A stretch of DNA of 41,385 bases from Candidatus Micrarchaeota archaeon CG1_02_51_15 (GCA_001871495.1 MNVG01000024.1:1-41385), one strand, 5' to 3'. Positions 1 through 7,059 are shown, counted from the first letter of the stretch. Notes: generated from the letters alone by a model not told the origin. Numbers and translations are program-made.

Positions 1-271
1 CTTGCACGCGCAGCAAGCTGTTGTCCAGCACTTCGGTTTCAAGCACGAGATTGTCGTTCAGTCCTCTGGCCGCCGCCATTCCCGTTAGTTGGCCCGGATT
101 GGCCGATTCCGAGCCGGCTTGGCTCTTCAAGTAATTGACAAATTCCCTTGAAGTCAGAGTATTGCCCGAAGGAGATGCGTTTAAGAAAAACAGTGCGCAA
201 GCTCCGCCTGCTAACAAAACCACGGCGCCAATCAACAATAATTTTCCACTCGGCGCGTTTAATCCACTCAT
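1..271 (-). CDS. Membrane-anchored protein, N-terminal part only
   Basis: The gene runs off the left edge of the window, so only about 90 residues are visible. Reading from the ATG at 271 gives a short polar start (MSGLNAPSGK), then a hydrophobic segment at about residues 10-31 (LLLIGAVVLLAGGACALFFL), then a soluble extracytoplasmic stretch rich in S, N and L. This is a signal anchor or uncleaved signal peptide. The LAGGAC stretch resembles a lipobox but is followed by more hydrophobic residues, so a transmembrane anchor is more likely. A TTG four bases upstream lies in another frame and gives an implausible charged protein without a membrane segment. No family was recognised. The upstream region carries the palindromes described separately. 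Confidence 0.7.
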   Translation of the reverse strand, partial: MSGLNAPSGKLLLIGAVVLLAGGACALFFLNASPSGNTLTSREFVNYLKSQAGSESANPGQLTGMAAARGLNDNLVLETEVLDNSLLRVQ

Positions 272-307
272 TCAAAATCCCTCTTTGTTTTATTTTTATG
301 CAACGAA

Positions 308-527
308 TTTCATTAATATGGAACTTTCCTTGGGTTTTCTTGAAAAACCCGTGTTTTTGGTTTCTTTAAACCTGTTTCCGGCGTTAGGGCACCCCCCAGT
401 CGCCACAGCCCAGTGGTTTTTATATTTGCCGAACTTTTTCCACAAAGTTGCTCCAGTGCACCCCAAAATCGTTTCATTAATATGAAATCCGTTAAAACAC
501 CTCGAAATTCATTTCAAGAATATGGAA
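308..527. promoter_or_regulatory. Three related AT-rich palindromes between two minus-strand genes
   Basis: This 260-bp gap between the first two genes holds three related sites: TTTCATTAATATGGAA at 308-323, TTTCATTAATATGAAA at 472-487 (perfect 6-bp arms TTTCAT/ATGAAA around TAAT) and TTCAAGAATATGGAA at 513-527. They lie upstream of the minus-strand gene at 1-271 and just past the 3' end of the gene at 532-1002. A further copy with a different spacer, TTCATACTAATATGAA, is at 1695-1710, and a half-degenerate one at about 2134-2148 in reverse orientation. Dimeric-regulator operators or overlapping promoter elements are both possible. The function is inferred only from symmetry and recurrence. 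Confidence 0.4.
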
Positions 528-531
528 AACG

Positions 532-1002
532 TTAGTGTAGTTTGACGCCGAATGGCAACTTGGAGAAAACGGTTTTCTTCAACTGCGTTTCCAACGCAGC
601 CAGTTTTTCAAGTGCTTTTTCAGCAATTGCCTTCCTTGCTTCAAGCAGTTTAACCTCTTCCGTAAGGCCTTGTTTTGTCGCGTGGTTCAGCGCCGTGCCC
701 ACTCCCTTCAAGTGGAATTCCAGTATTCCCTTGCTTACGCGCAAGTCTTGTTTATAATCACGACTCGGTTCTTCGCTAAAAACAGGCGGTTTTTTGCCTC
801 CGAGCTTAAAGCGCTCGAGAACGCTTGCAATGTGTTCTTCACCTAATACCTTAGCGCCTTCAACGGGCGTTCTTGCAGCAAAATACCTTACGCCGGGCCC
901 GAACAGCCGTTCTTGCACTAAATCGCCTTTTTCAGCGTACCAGTGGCCGTGCTCAAGCATGATTTTCCTTGTTTGTTCAGTTAACCGTTCCAAGCCATTC
1001 AC
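532..1002 (-). CDS. Conserved-looking hypothetical protein, 156 aa
   Basis: This soluble protein was not recognised. It has no membrane segment. The N-terminal half is mixed alpha/beta with aromatic and charged residues (EHGHWYAEKGDLVQERLFG). The C-terminal third is strongly helical and charged (EEVKLLEARKAIAEKALEKL), probably a coiled coil. The longest reading starts at GTG 1002, which overlaps the GGGAG ribosome-binding sequence. A TTG at 993 lies about eight bases from that sequence and is a better-spaced start, giving 153 aa. Codon use fits the neighbouring genes and the opposite-strand readings look random. It stands alone, with rpiB upstream in the same direction and a gap of about 70 bases. 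Confidence 0.65.
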   Translation of the reverse strand: MNGLERLTEQTRKIMLEHGHWYAEKGDLVQERLFGPGVRYFAARTPVEGAKVLGEEHIASVLERFKLGGKKPPVFSEEPSRDYKQDLRVSKGILEFHLKGVGTALNHATKQGLTEEVKLLEARKAIAEKALEKLAALETQLKKTVFSKLPFGVKLH

Positions 1003-1074
1003 TCCCTTCGCATTTAAGCAATCAATTATTTAACACTTCATTAAGTTCACCCCAATATAAACCGATTTGATTGC

Positions 1075-1539
1075 TTAGGTTTTTGACGCTGTTTCATATT
1101 CGATTATTTTATTCACCCGCAGGCCATGCCTCCCGCCACTAAAAGGAGTGGACAGAAAGGCATCGACCATAGTGGTTGCGTAATGCGAAGGATCGCATTT
1201 TTTGGCAAGCGAACGCGAACCCAAACACAATACGTTTGCGTCATTGTGTTCACGCGCAAGGACGGCTTCTTCAACCGAGTTTGCCAAAGCAGCCCGGATT
1301 CCGTCAACCTTGTTAGCGCAAATGCTCATTCTAATACCGGTTCCGCAAACCAAGACTCCAAAATCCGCTTCCTTACAGGCAACCTTTGAAGCAACTGCAA
1401 AAGCAAAGTCAGGATAATGCACGGATTCAAGAGAAAAAGCGCCGACATCAATCACTTCAATGTTTTTTGCAGACAAATGAGACCTAATCCCCTCTTTTAA
1501 CTCAAAGCCCGCGTGATCAGAGCCCAAAACAATTTTCAA
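1075..1539 (-). CDS. rpiB: Ribose-5-phosphate isomerase B (RpiB/LacAB family)
   Basis: RpiB interconverts ribose 5-phosphate and ribulose 5-phosphate in the cytoplasm, linking pentose metabolism to PRPP and nucleotides. The start is taken as TTG 1539 because GAGGGG lies nine bases upstream and the protein then begins with the family's first strand (MKIVLGSDHAGFELK). D8 and H9 are the usual phosphate/sugar residues, C65 in CGTG is the catalytic base, and the ANK motif follows at 75-77. At about 154 aa the length is normal. One oddity is GTGIRMSICANK: most members have Gly at the position of R70 and Ala at C74. Most archaea use the unrelated RpiA, so RpiB suggests transfer from bacteria. An allose- or other sugar-phosphate isomerase is the alternative. 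Confidence 0.9.
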   Translation of the reverse strand: MKIVLGSDHAGFELKEGIRSHLSAKNIEVIDVGAFSLESVHYPDFAFAVASKVACKEADFGVLVCGTGIRMSICANKVDGIRAALANSVEEAVLAREHNDANVLCLGSRSLAKKCDPSHYATTMVDAFLSTPFSGGRHGLRVNKIIEYETASKT

Positions 1540-1694
1540 AAACAACAACCCCTCGTTCTTATTCGTATGAACCAGTATTTTTTGCGCACAATTCCCCAAA
1601 GTCTTCCAAACGCAGTAACCTCCACCCCGCCTTAACTCACATTACAGGCAGCCTACCTTCACTTCAAAGACGACAAAACAGACATAAAACCAAC

Positions 1695-1792
1695 TTCATA
1701 CTAATATGAACACATTTAATTTAAGTAAATTGTTATTATTATCTTTACTTAATTATTATACTTTACGTTGTTTATTGCATTTACTTAGTAAA
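1695..1792. repeat. AT-rich inverted and direct repeats downstream of the RHH gene
   Basis: The gap between rpiB and the RHH gene is very AT-rich. It contains the palindrome TTCATACTAATATGAA (1695-1710), then TTTAAGTAAA (1720-1729) facing TTTACTTAAT (1744-1753) as a near-perfect inverted repeat, then the palindrome TTTACTTAGTAAA (1780-1792). The same core, ATTAAGT/ACTTAAT, forms the upstream site at 2090-2110, so the small gene is bracketed by copies of one motif. Binding sites for the encoded RHH protein are the simplest reading. The 1720-1792 copies could also act as transcript ends. Confidence 0.45.
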
Positions 1793-1795
1793 TAA

Positions 1796-2041
1796 TTACT
1801 CCGGTTTTACAAAGCCCTTATAGTGCAGCGAAAAGGATTTCATAGGGTCTGAAGAAGCCGGTTTTTGGGCTTCAGGAGCAGGCCGTGAAAGCGCGCGGGA
1901 AACCATCTTGTCGCGCACTCCGAAGAGGTAAACTATGGCATCGTTCAAAGATGTTTTCTTCTTGTACTGAAGCTGCAAGTGAGCTGAAATCTCGTGCAGT
2001 TTCTGATAGGTTTCGTCGCTTACCCGAACCAATTTCGCCAT
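1796..2041 (-). CDS. Ribbon-helix-helix (VapB-like) DNA-binding protein, 81 aa
   Basis: The N-terminus MAKLVRVSDETYQKLHEIS has the pattern of archaeal RHH/antitoxin-like regulators: an antiparallel strand (KLVRVSD), then a helix (ETYQKLHEISAHLQ), then a second helix (SLNDAIVYLFG). The last roughly 35 residues are Pro/Ala-rich and probably disordered. RHH proteins act as dimers that insert the strand into the major groove, usually repressing their own promoter. The start chosen is ATG 2041. A TTG at 2080 would add 13 residues that fit the family poorly. No toxin partner (PIN, RelE or similar) is adjacent, so this is either a solitary regulator or an orphaned antitoxin. The ATTAAGT/ACTTAAT palindrome next to its TATA-like box suggests autoregulation. 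Confidence 0.65.
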   Translation of the reverse strand: MAKLVRVSDETYQKLHEISAHLQLQYKKKTSLNDAIVYLFGVRDKMVSRALSRPAPEAQKPASSDPMKSFSLHYKGFVKPE

Positions 2042-2089
2042 ACTACCAATCACCCTATATTTTGCTAATTTAGTTAACAAAGTAACCGA

Positions 2090-2114
2090 ATTAAGTAAGT
2101 TAACTTAATATAAA
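2090..2114 (-). promoter_or_regulatory. Probable TATA box with overlapping operator for the RHH gene
   Basis: On the minus strand a TATA-like run (ATTTATATTAA) occupies about 2103-2114. An inverted repeat with 7-bp arms (ATTAAGT at 2090-2096, ACTTAAT at 2104-2110) overlaps its downstream side. The distance to ATG 2041 leaves a leader of roughly 40 bases. A dimer bound here would block TBP, which fits autorepression by the RHH protein. The sequence symmetry is direct evidence; the regulation is inferred. Confidence 0.45.
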
Positions 2115-2152
2115 TACTTTACTATTCGATTTTCTTATTAGTATGAACTAAA

Positions 2153-2587
2153 TTATTTGGAGTGGTGCTCGATTAATTTAAGTATTTCTTTGTAATTTCT
2201 CTGGCGAGCCAAGTCTGCTGGAGTATGGCCGTCTTCGTTTTTTAGGCGAGGGTTTGCCTTATTTTCAAGCAATACTCTTGCAGCGTCCATGCTGTTGAAT
2301 AATACTGCATCGTGTAAGGGAGTATTGCCTTCGGAGCCCGAATAATTTGGGTTCGCCTTGTTTTCTAGCAAGAATCGGACCATTTCCGAGTTGTTTTGCC
2401 ACGCGGCATACTTTAATGCAGTTTCGTGCGATAACCAATCGCGAGCATTGGGATTAGCACCTTTTTCAAGCAATTTGCCTGCCCGCAACAAATCTTTTTC
2501 TTCAGCAGCGTCCAAAAACTCTGCATTCAATTGAACCCGCTTATTTTTTCGCGGCGGTCTCGACACCCTATCCATAATCAACGGCAT
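2153..2587 (-). CDS. Ankyrin-repeat protein, 144 aa
   Basis: Three clear ankyrin repeats are visible at about residues 53-85, 86-118 and 119-141, with the hallmarks of the fold: ETALKYAAWQNNSEMVRFLL, GNTPLHDAVLFNSMDAARVL and DGHTPADLARQRNYKEILKL. The N-terminal stretch (NAEFLDAAEEKDLLRAGKLL) is a capping or first partial repeat. ANPN/ANPR turns link the repeats. There is no signal peptide or membrane segment, so it should be a cytoplasmic protein-protein interaction scaffold. The start is ATG 2587 with GAGGAT just upstream; an internal ATG (M5) is possible. The target is unknown and no enzymatic domain is fused to it. Confidence 0.9.
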   Translation of the reverse strand: MPLIMDRVSRPPRKNKRVQLNAEFLDAAEEKDLLRAGKLLEKGANPNARDWLSHETALKYAAWQNNSEMVRFLLENKANPNYSGSEGNTPLHDAVLFNSMDAARVLLENKANPRLKNEDGHTPADLARQRNYKEILKLIEHHSK

Positions 2588-2663
2588 GATTTATCCTCGC
2601 TATTGACTACCTTGAAGTATTTTAACAAGCAGGCAAGGATTCGGCGAAGGATTTTAACCCTGT

Positions 2664-3208
2664 TTGGTTCAAGGTTTGCCTATAGGCAATGCCGCTAAGG
2701 CCTTCGCGTGGATAGTCAGGATGTTGAGGAAAAAAGGAATTCCAGTTCGGGTTTCCGGAGGCCTCGCAGCACGGGCCTACGAGTCGAAACGGCCGCTCTA
2801 CGACATTGTGCGAAATGTTGACCGACATTTCGACAACGTAGTTTCGCCTCGGGCGAAACGTACGTTGACTTGGATATTCCTGACGAGGAAATAAGCACGG
2901 TCCGGCGCAGCGTAGATAGGAAGCGCGTTGTTTTCGACCCCAAGCGTTTCAAAGACGAGAACTGAAACCTTCCGTTGCTGACCTTGAAGTGCTGCGGGCA
3001 GTTGATTGACGTTAGCGGCGCTAGCCAGAAAGTGTTCGACAAAAAGACGTACAAATGGAGCACCGCAAAAATCGACTTCGAAAAATGCAGCATGAAAAAA
3101 ATCTTCGACCTAATCGTCCCCGTAATTCCGCTGAAGCAGCTCGTCGCTTACAAGAAAAAACTCGGCAGACCGACTGACTTTGAAGACGTTAATTTCCTTT
3201 TACGGTGA
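2664..3208 (+). pseudogene. Broken nucleotidyltransferase-like gene
   Basis: Three reading segments rebuild one protein. From about 2664 comes a helix and the motif VRVSGGLAARAYESKRPLY, the GG motif of the MNT/AbiEii-type nucleotidyltransferase superfamily. From 2864, in another frame, comes VDLDIPDEEISTVRRSVDRK, carrying the metal-binding D-x-D. After a TGA at 2963-2965 the same frame gives NLPLLTLKCCGQLIDVSGAS and a C-terminal part ending LGRPTDFEDVNFLLR at 3208, typical of these proteins (KD..D.. region). The frame change coincides with a hairpin-rich insertion at about 2799-2862. The gene is therefore disrupted twice, by insertion and by nonsense. In the family such proteins are often antitoxins of HEPN or AbiEii type, but no partner is adjacent. 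The start is unclear; TTG 2664 is the longest possibility. Confidence 0.7.
2798..2863 (+). repeat. Double-hairpin insertion inside the nucleotidyltransferase pseudogene
   Basis: The first hairpin pairs 2798-2818 with 2825-2841. Its core CGAAATGT/ACATTTCG is perfect, and the stem extends through TTGT/ACAA and CTACG/CGTAG with small bulges. It is followed directly by a perfect 8-bp hairpin, GTTTCGCC (2841-2848) TCG GGCGAAAC (2852-2859). TACG occurs at both edges (2799-2802 and 2861-2864). Removing one TACG plus the intervening 58 bases joins the reading LY directly to VDLDIPDEE and restores the frame. This looks like a small REP/MITE-like element with a 4-bp target duplication. Confidence 0.55.
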
Positions 3209-3288
3209 CGGAAAAACCTGGCTATTGATTAGTCTCTGCAGGAGTTTTGCGCAATTCCTTCCAGTCCTTGAAAGTAGAAGCCCCGCGT

Positions 3289-4986
3289 TTACAGTATCCC
3301 CTTGAGTTCGTAGACTTGAACCGGCTCGCTTTTTCCCTTGACTAGCAGGGGAGCGAGCTTGTCTGCTGCAACGTCGGACGATACTTGTTCATACATTGCT
3401 TTTGAAACGAGGACTTGGCCTGGCTTGGCGTTGGATTCCAATCGCGCTGCAAGGTTGACGTTGTCACCAATTACGGTGTAGTTCATGTACTGCGGGCTTC
3501 CGAGGTTGCCTACTACCATTTCGCCGTAATTCACTCCGATTCCCAGTTTGAATTGGACTTCCAGCCCGGCTCTGGCCCACTTGCGGTTCAACTTAACAAG
3601 TTCGCGCTGCATTTCCAAAGCGGCTTGTACGCAGCGGAAACAGTCGCCGCGACGGGTAATCGGGGCTCCGAATAACGCCATTATGGAATCGCCGATGTAC
3701 TTATCTATTGTGCCGCCGTACTTGAATATTATTTCAGTCATTACTGCAAAGTACTCGTTCAGAAACCCGACTAGTTCCTTGGGATCCATTTTTTCAGCCA
3801 AAGGAGTGAAGCCGCGGAGGTCGGCGAACATTACCGCGACGTTTTGGCGCTTTCCTCCAAGCCCGAGCGACTCGGGGTCTTTAAGCAACTCGTTTACCAC
3901 GCTCTCGGAAACGTAGCGCTTGAAGGCGTTGCGCAACTTGCTTTTCTCGCGTTCTTGGAAAACCGCGTTATCTGCCTGGCTGGCTATTGCAGTAAACAGC
4001 TTCGCGTCTTCGGCTGAAAAATTGCGTTTGTTCTTCTTGCTTGAAACGACAAACGCGCCCATCACCGTTCCTTCAGCGGAATAAATTGGAGCAGAAAGTG
4101 CGGCGCGGGTTTCGCTACGGCGGATTTCGGTTGCGTCGAAGTGCTTTTGGTTCTTGTCCAAGTCCGCGTAATTGGATACCTTGGTTTCTTTTTCAATCGA
4201 GTCTTCGGCGATTTCACGTAGCAGCAGGTAATCCGAGCGCTGGAAACGCGAGCGCGCCGCGTCGTTTGCAGCCGCCACTTCGAGTTTCTTGCCTTTCTTC
4301 AAAAAGATAACGCCTGCTTCCGCACTCAAGGTTACTACAAACTCGTCGATCACGCGGTGCAACAACTCGGTAAAGTCAGGCACTTGATCTATCAACTGGT
4401 CTATCTTGTAAACCAAACGGAGTTCTTTGTTGCGGCGCTCGACTTCGCCAAACAAGTAAGAGTACTGCAGCGGCTGTTGAAGCTGGTCGACAACTGCGGA
4501 CAAAAGTTTTTCGTCTTCCAAACTGAATTCACGCGCGCCCATCTTGTTTACCGCGCCGAAAACCGCAAGCGGAAGACCTTCGCCGAACGTATAGGCGGGA
4601 ACAGTGATTATGGAACGCACGTACGGAGTGATTTTTCCACTCACGCGGATTGGAGAATGTTTTTTCAGCGAAAGCGTGCACGGTTTCCGCAATGGCTTGT
4701 AGCCGCTGGCTGCGTAGATACTGCGCAGACGGTCGGTGACCGCAATCATTTCAAGACCTTCAGAAGACTTGTCGAAAGAAAAAACGAACGCCTGTTCCGC
4801 GTCCAACGTTTTTACCAAGTAGTGAAGCACGCGGTCCATTACGTCGTTCTTGTCGGAAACCGTCTTCTGGATTTCATTGAGCTTACGGTAAAGAAAAAGT
4901 TCCTTGTCCTTCAAATCGCGCGCGAAAAGCTTGGCTTCCTCTTTTTCATTGCTTCCCGCTTTATTGGCAGTCAAAACCCGCTTCAC
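3289..4986 (-). CDS. GAF-GAF class III adenylate cyclase
   Basis: This 565-aa cytoplasmic protein has a coiled N-terminus, a GAF domain at about 45-180, a second GAF domain at about 195-345 and a class III nucleotide cyclase catalytic domain at about 378-565. The two metal-binding aspartates are D389 (FADLRGFT) and D433 (IGDSIMALFG). Transition-state residues are N511 and R515 (NVNLAAR). Base-selecting residues are K429 and T504; Lys plus Thr is the class IIIb pattern for ATP, known from bicarbonate-sensitive cyclases. The product should therefore be cAMP. GAF domains usually bind small ligands or sense redox state. The start is GTG 4986 with AAGG just upstream. It lies 12 bases after a winged-helix gene, forming an operon. 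Class III cyclases are uncommon in archaea, so a bacterial origin is likely. No cAMP-binding (CRP-fold) protein is in the window. Confidence 0.92.
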   Translation of the reverse strand: MKRVLTANKAGSNEKEEAKLFARDLKDKELFLYRKLNEIQKTVSDKNDVMDRVLHYLVKTLDAEQAFVFSFDKSSEGLEMIAVTDRLRSIYAASGYKPLRKPCTLSLKKHSPIRVSGKITPYVRSIITVPAYTFGEGLPLAVFGAVNKMGAREFSLEDEKLLSAVVDQLQQPLQYSYLFGEVERRNKELRLVYKIDQLIDQVPDFTELLHRVIDEFVVTLSAEAGVIFLKKGKKLEVAAANDAARSRFQRSDYLLLREIAEDSIEKETKVSNYADLDKNQKHFDATEIRRSETRAALSAPIYSAEGTVMGAFVVSSKKNKRNFSAEDAKLFTAIASQADNAVFQEREKSKLRNAFKRYVSESVVNELLKDPESLGLGGKRQNVAVMFADLRGFTPLAEKMDPKELVGFLNEYFAVMTEIIFKYGGTIDKYIGDSIMALFGAPITRRGDCFRCVQAALEMQRELVKLNRKWARAGLEVQFKLGIGVNYGEMVVGNLGSPQYMNYTVIGDNVNLAARLESNAKPGQVLVSKAMYEQVSSDVAADKLAPLLVKGKSEPVQVYELKGIL

Positions 4987-4998
4987 CTTTTTTCGCGC

Positions 4999-5616
4999 CT
5001 ACTCATCGTACTCGTCGCGCACGGCAGTGCTCTCGACGTTCAACGAGATTTCACTCTTGTAAGTCAGGTTGTCACCTACGTAACACTGAACAGTAAGCTT
5101 GTACTTGGAAAACATTATGCCGCTCGGAAGGCTGGCGTACAAGTCGAAAATCACGGTCTGGGCCTCGTCGGGATTAAGTTGGGACAAGCAGTACTCAAGC
5201 ACGTTGTGCTCGGGGTCTTCAGTGTACGAACAGCCAAAACGCGTGATGTGAAGCACTTTAGGTGAAATAATGCGCAAGATTGCCGTCGACGCAGGCGCCT
5301 TGCCCACGTTAGTGGCAGTAATAGTGAGCCTACTGTTTTCACCGCTGTGGATCACGGTTGCCTCGCGAATCACGTCCAACTCGACTTTAGGAGTGCCCAA
5401 CGCATTAATCCCCTCGGCAGTAAGGTTATATGCTTTTCCAATCATTCCGGTTGCAAGCACGTAACCCTGCTCGATGAGCACGCTGACGTCCCGCTCGACC
5501 TGCTCTCTAGAAAAGTCCAGCGTACGCGCTATGCCAGGCAATTTTACCGTACCTAAACTGATTGCGTGCAGGACGTGTTCCTGCGAAACCGAAAGCGACT
5601 GCTTCATTCCCCCCAT
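4999..5616 (-). CDS. Winged-helix protein with C-terminal Ig-like (CARDB-type) domain
   Basis: Residues about 5-75 form a winged helix-turn-helix (VSQEHVLHAISLGTVKLPGI, then a recognition helix around FSREQVERDVSVLIEQGYV and a wing with KAYNLTAEGINAL). Residues about 80-195 form a beta-sandwich like CARDB/DUF11-type domains (RLTITATNVGKAPASTAILR, then KYKLTVQCYVGDNLTYKSEI). There is no signal peptide or membrane segment, so the protein is cytoplasmic. That is unusual for an Ig-like fold of this type, which is normally extracellular. The start is ATG 5616 or the second ATG at 5607; both have a purine-rich site. It is the first gene of an operon with the adenylate cyclase, which suggests that this regulator and the cyclase are functionally linked. 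DNA binding is inferred from the fold only. Confidence 0.7.
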   Translation of the reverse strand: MGGMKQSLSVSQEHVLHAISLGTVKLPGIARTLDFSREQVERDVSVLIEQGYVLATGMIGKAYNLTAEGINALGTPKVELDVIREATVIHSGENSRLTITATNVGKAPASTAILRIISPKVLHITRFGCSYTEDPEHNVLEYCLSQLNPDEAQTVIFDLYASLPSGIMFSKYKLTVQCYVGDNLTYKSEISLNVESTAVRDEYDE

Positions 5617-6107
5617 TCCTCCTCGGGCCCTTTACTATAAATACGCCGACAAGAGTTTTGCCCTCGACAAGTTAAAAAGGTTTCTTAAAAAAAACCGCGC
5701 GATAGGCTTTTATTCGACGGAAACCTTGATTTAACCCGCGCACTTCCTCGGAGAGGGGGAAACAGAGTGCAAATGCAGGATTGGCACGCAAGAAATTTCG
5801 TTTCCAACGCGAAATGATTTTGGCGGCTCGCCTCGGCTTAGCCCGATTGTGCGTAGCCGTTGGTCTTTACGCAAAAAGAAACGGAAGGAAAAGACTTTCT
5901 AGAAAGTGGAGTCAAGAACGGTTTTTGATTGCGCAAGAGAAAGCCGTTCGCTCGCCGGCACTGCCGCGCGAAAAAATTCATGCGGGCGCTGAACCCGCTC
6001 ACCAAGGTTCGACTCCAGGCCATGAAAAGCAAAGCATGAATCTACGCCCCCCTTTTTCTTCGCCTTGCTTTTAGCACCGAATTGCCAAATTGGGAGATAA
6101 TGCCGTT
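5617..6107. other. Gene-free, stem-loop-rich region
   Basis: About 490 bases without a convincing protein gene. Both strands carry open frames of 60-97 codons, but their composition is random and none has a ribosome-binding site or family resemblance. The part from about 5740 to 6060 has several self-complementary pieces: ATTTCG/CGAAAT around 5794-5812, the perfect palindrome ACTTTCTAGAAAGT at 5894-5907, AACGG/CCGTT around 5918-5948 and GCGGG/CCCGC at about 5980-6000. It also has a T-arm-like GGTTCGACTCC near 6005 and ends near a T-rich run (about 6050). A structured RNA on the plus strand is possible, but I could not assign it to RNase P, SRP or tRNA. Confidence 0.35.
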
Positions 6108-7052
6108 TTGAACAAACTCCTTGCAATCGCATTAATCGCACTTTTGTCAACAGGCTGCATGCAAACCACGCAGGACGTCCCTCTTAAAACACGCGCGCAA
6201 GCAATTCCCGAAAACGCGCAAAAAATGCTTCCTCCAACCGACGGCCGCCCCCCGGTAATGCACTCAAACGAATGGAACCAACCTCTGCCAATAGGCGCGC
6301 CAATCAATACTGCGGGCGCAGAAGACTCGCCGTTCATCACCCAGGATGGAAACACGCTTTACTTCTTCTTCACCCCCGACGTCCACGTGCCGGTTGAAAA
6401 ACAAGCGTTTGACGGAGTAACAGGAATATGGGTTGCAACCAAAAACGGAAGTGCATGGAACGAACCCACGCGAGTGGTCCTCCAAGAAAGCGGGAAACTC
6501 GCGCTAGACGGCTGCGAGTTCGTCCAAAGAAACCGCATTTAGTTCTGTTCAGCCCGCGAAGGATACGCCGGGATCCACTGGTTCACCGCCGAATCCAAGG
6601 AAGGAAAGTGGACGGCCTGGAAAAACGCCGGCTTTCCCGCAGAATACGAAGTAGGCGAACTGCACTTCAACGCCGACGGAAGCCAAGTCTACTTCCACTC
6701 CGCAAGGCAGAGCGGAAAAGGAGGGCTGGACCTCTGGGTTTCAAGCAGGCAAGGCAACCTGTGGACGGAACCCGAAAACCTCGCGGCGCTCAACTCGGCG
6801 GAAAACGAGGGCTGGCCATTCCTGCAGCAGGACGGAAGCGAACTGTGGTTCACGCGCACCCTCAACGGAACTCCTGCAATATACCGGGCGCGGAAAGAAG
6901 GAAGCAGTTGGAACGAACCCGAACTAATAGTTTCCCAATTCGCAGGCGAACCCGCTTTAGACGAAGAAGGCAATCTTTACTTCGCGCACCACTATTACGA
7001 GAACGGGCAAATGATTGAAGCAGACTTGTACTACGCGGAAAGAAAAAATTAA
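6108..7052 (+). pseudogene. PD40/WD40-like beta-propeller lipoprotein with an in-frame TAG
   Basis: The start is TTG 6108 with GGGAG upstream. The N-terminus MNKLLAIALIALLSTGC is a signal peptide with lipobox LSTGC, so the mature protein should be lipid-anchored outside the cell. The rest has repeated PD40-type blades: ITQDGNTLYFFFTPD, FNADGSQVYFHSARQSGKGG, LQQDGSELWFTRTLNGTPA and DEEGNLYFAHHYYENGQMIE, each followed by an SW/LWxEPE strand. A TAG at 6540-6542 interrupts the frame after FVQRNRI, and the same frame continues without shift (FCSAREGYAGIHWFTAE) to TAA at 7050. The site is where blades of this kind have an aromatic residue (WF/YF), so TGG-to-TAG is the simplest explanation. Readthrough or sequencing error are alternatives. 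The function in this cell is unknown; binding or sensing of surface ligands is the usual guess. Confidence 0.75.
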
Positions 7053-7059
7053 GCAAAAC

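Noticed and set aside
4357-5265. Long open frame antisense to the cyclase (302 codons)
   Set aside because: It is the shadow of a well-conserved cyclase gene; its residues match no domain and it crosses the gap between two minus-strand genes.
5980-6030. T-arm-like GGTTCGACTCC flanked by TTCATG/CATGAA, suggestive of a tRNA
   Set aside because: The supposed T stem CAAGG/CCAGG does not pair, only about 55 bases lie between the outer arms, and no D or anticodon arm can be drawn.
6540-6542. Pyrrolysine at the in-frame TAG
   Set aside because: TAG is used as a normal stop for other genes here (for example the winged-helix gene ending at 4999), and no pyl gene is visible.
6428-7018. 196-codon Arg-rich frame across the propeller lipoprotein
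   Set aside because: Composition is typical of a shifted reading of GC-rich coding DNA. The propeller blades continue in the original frame on both sides of the TAG.
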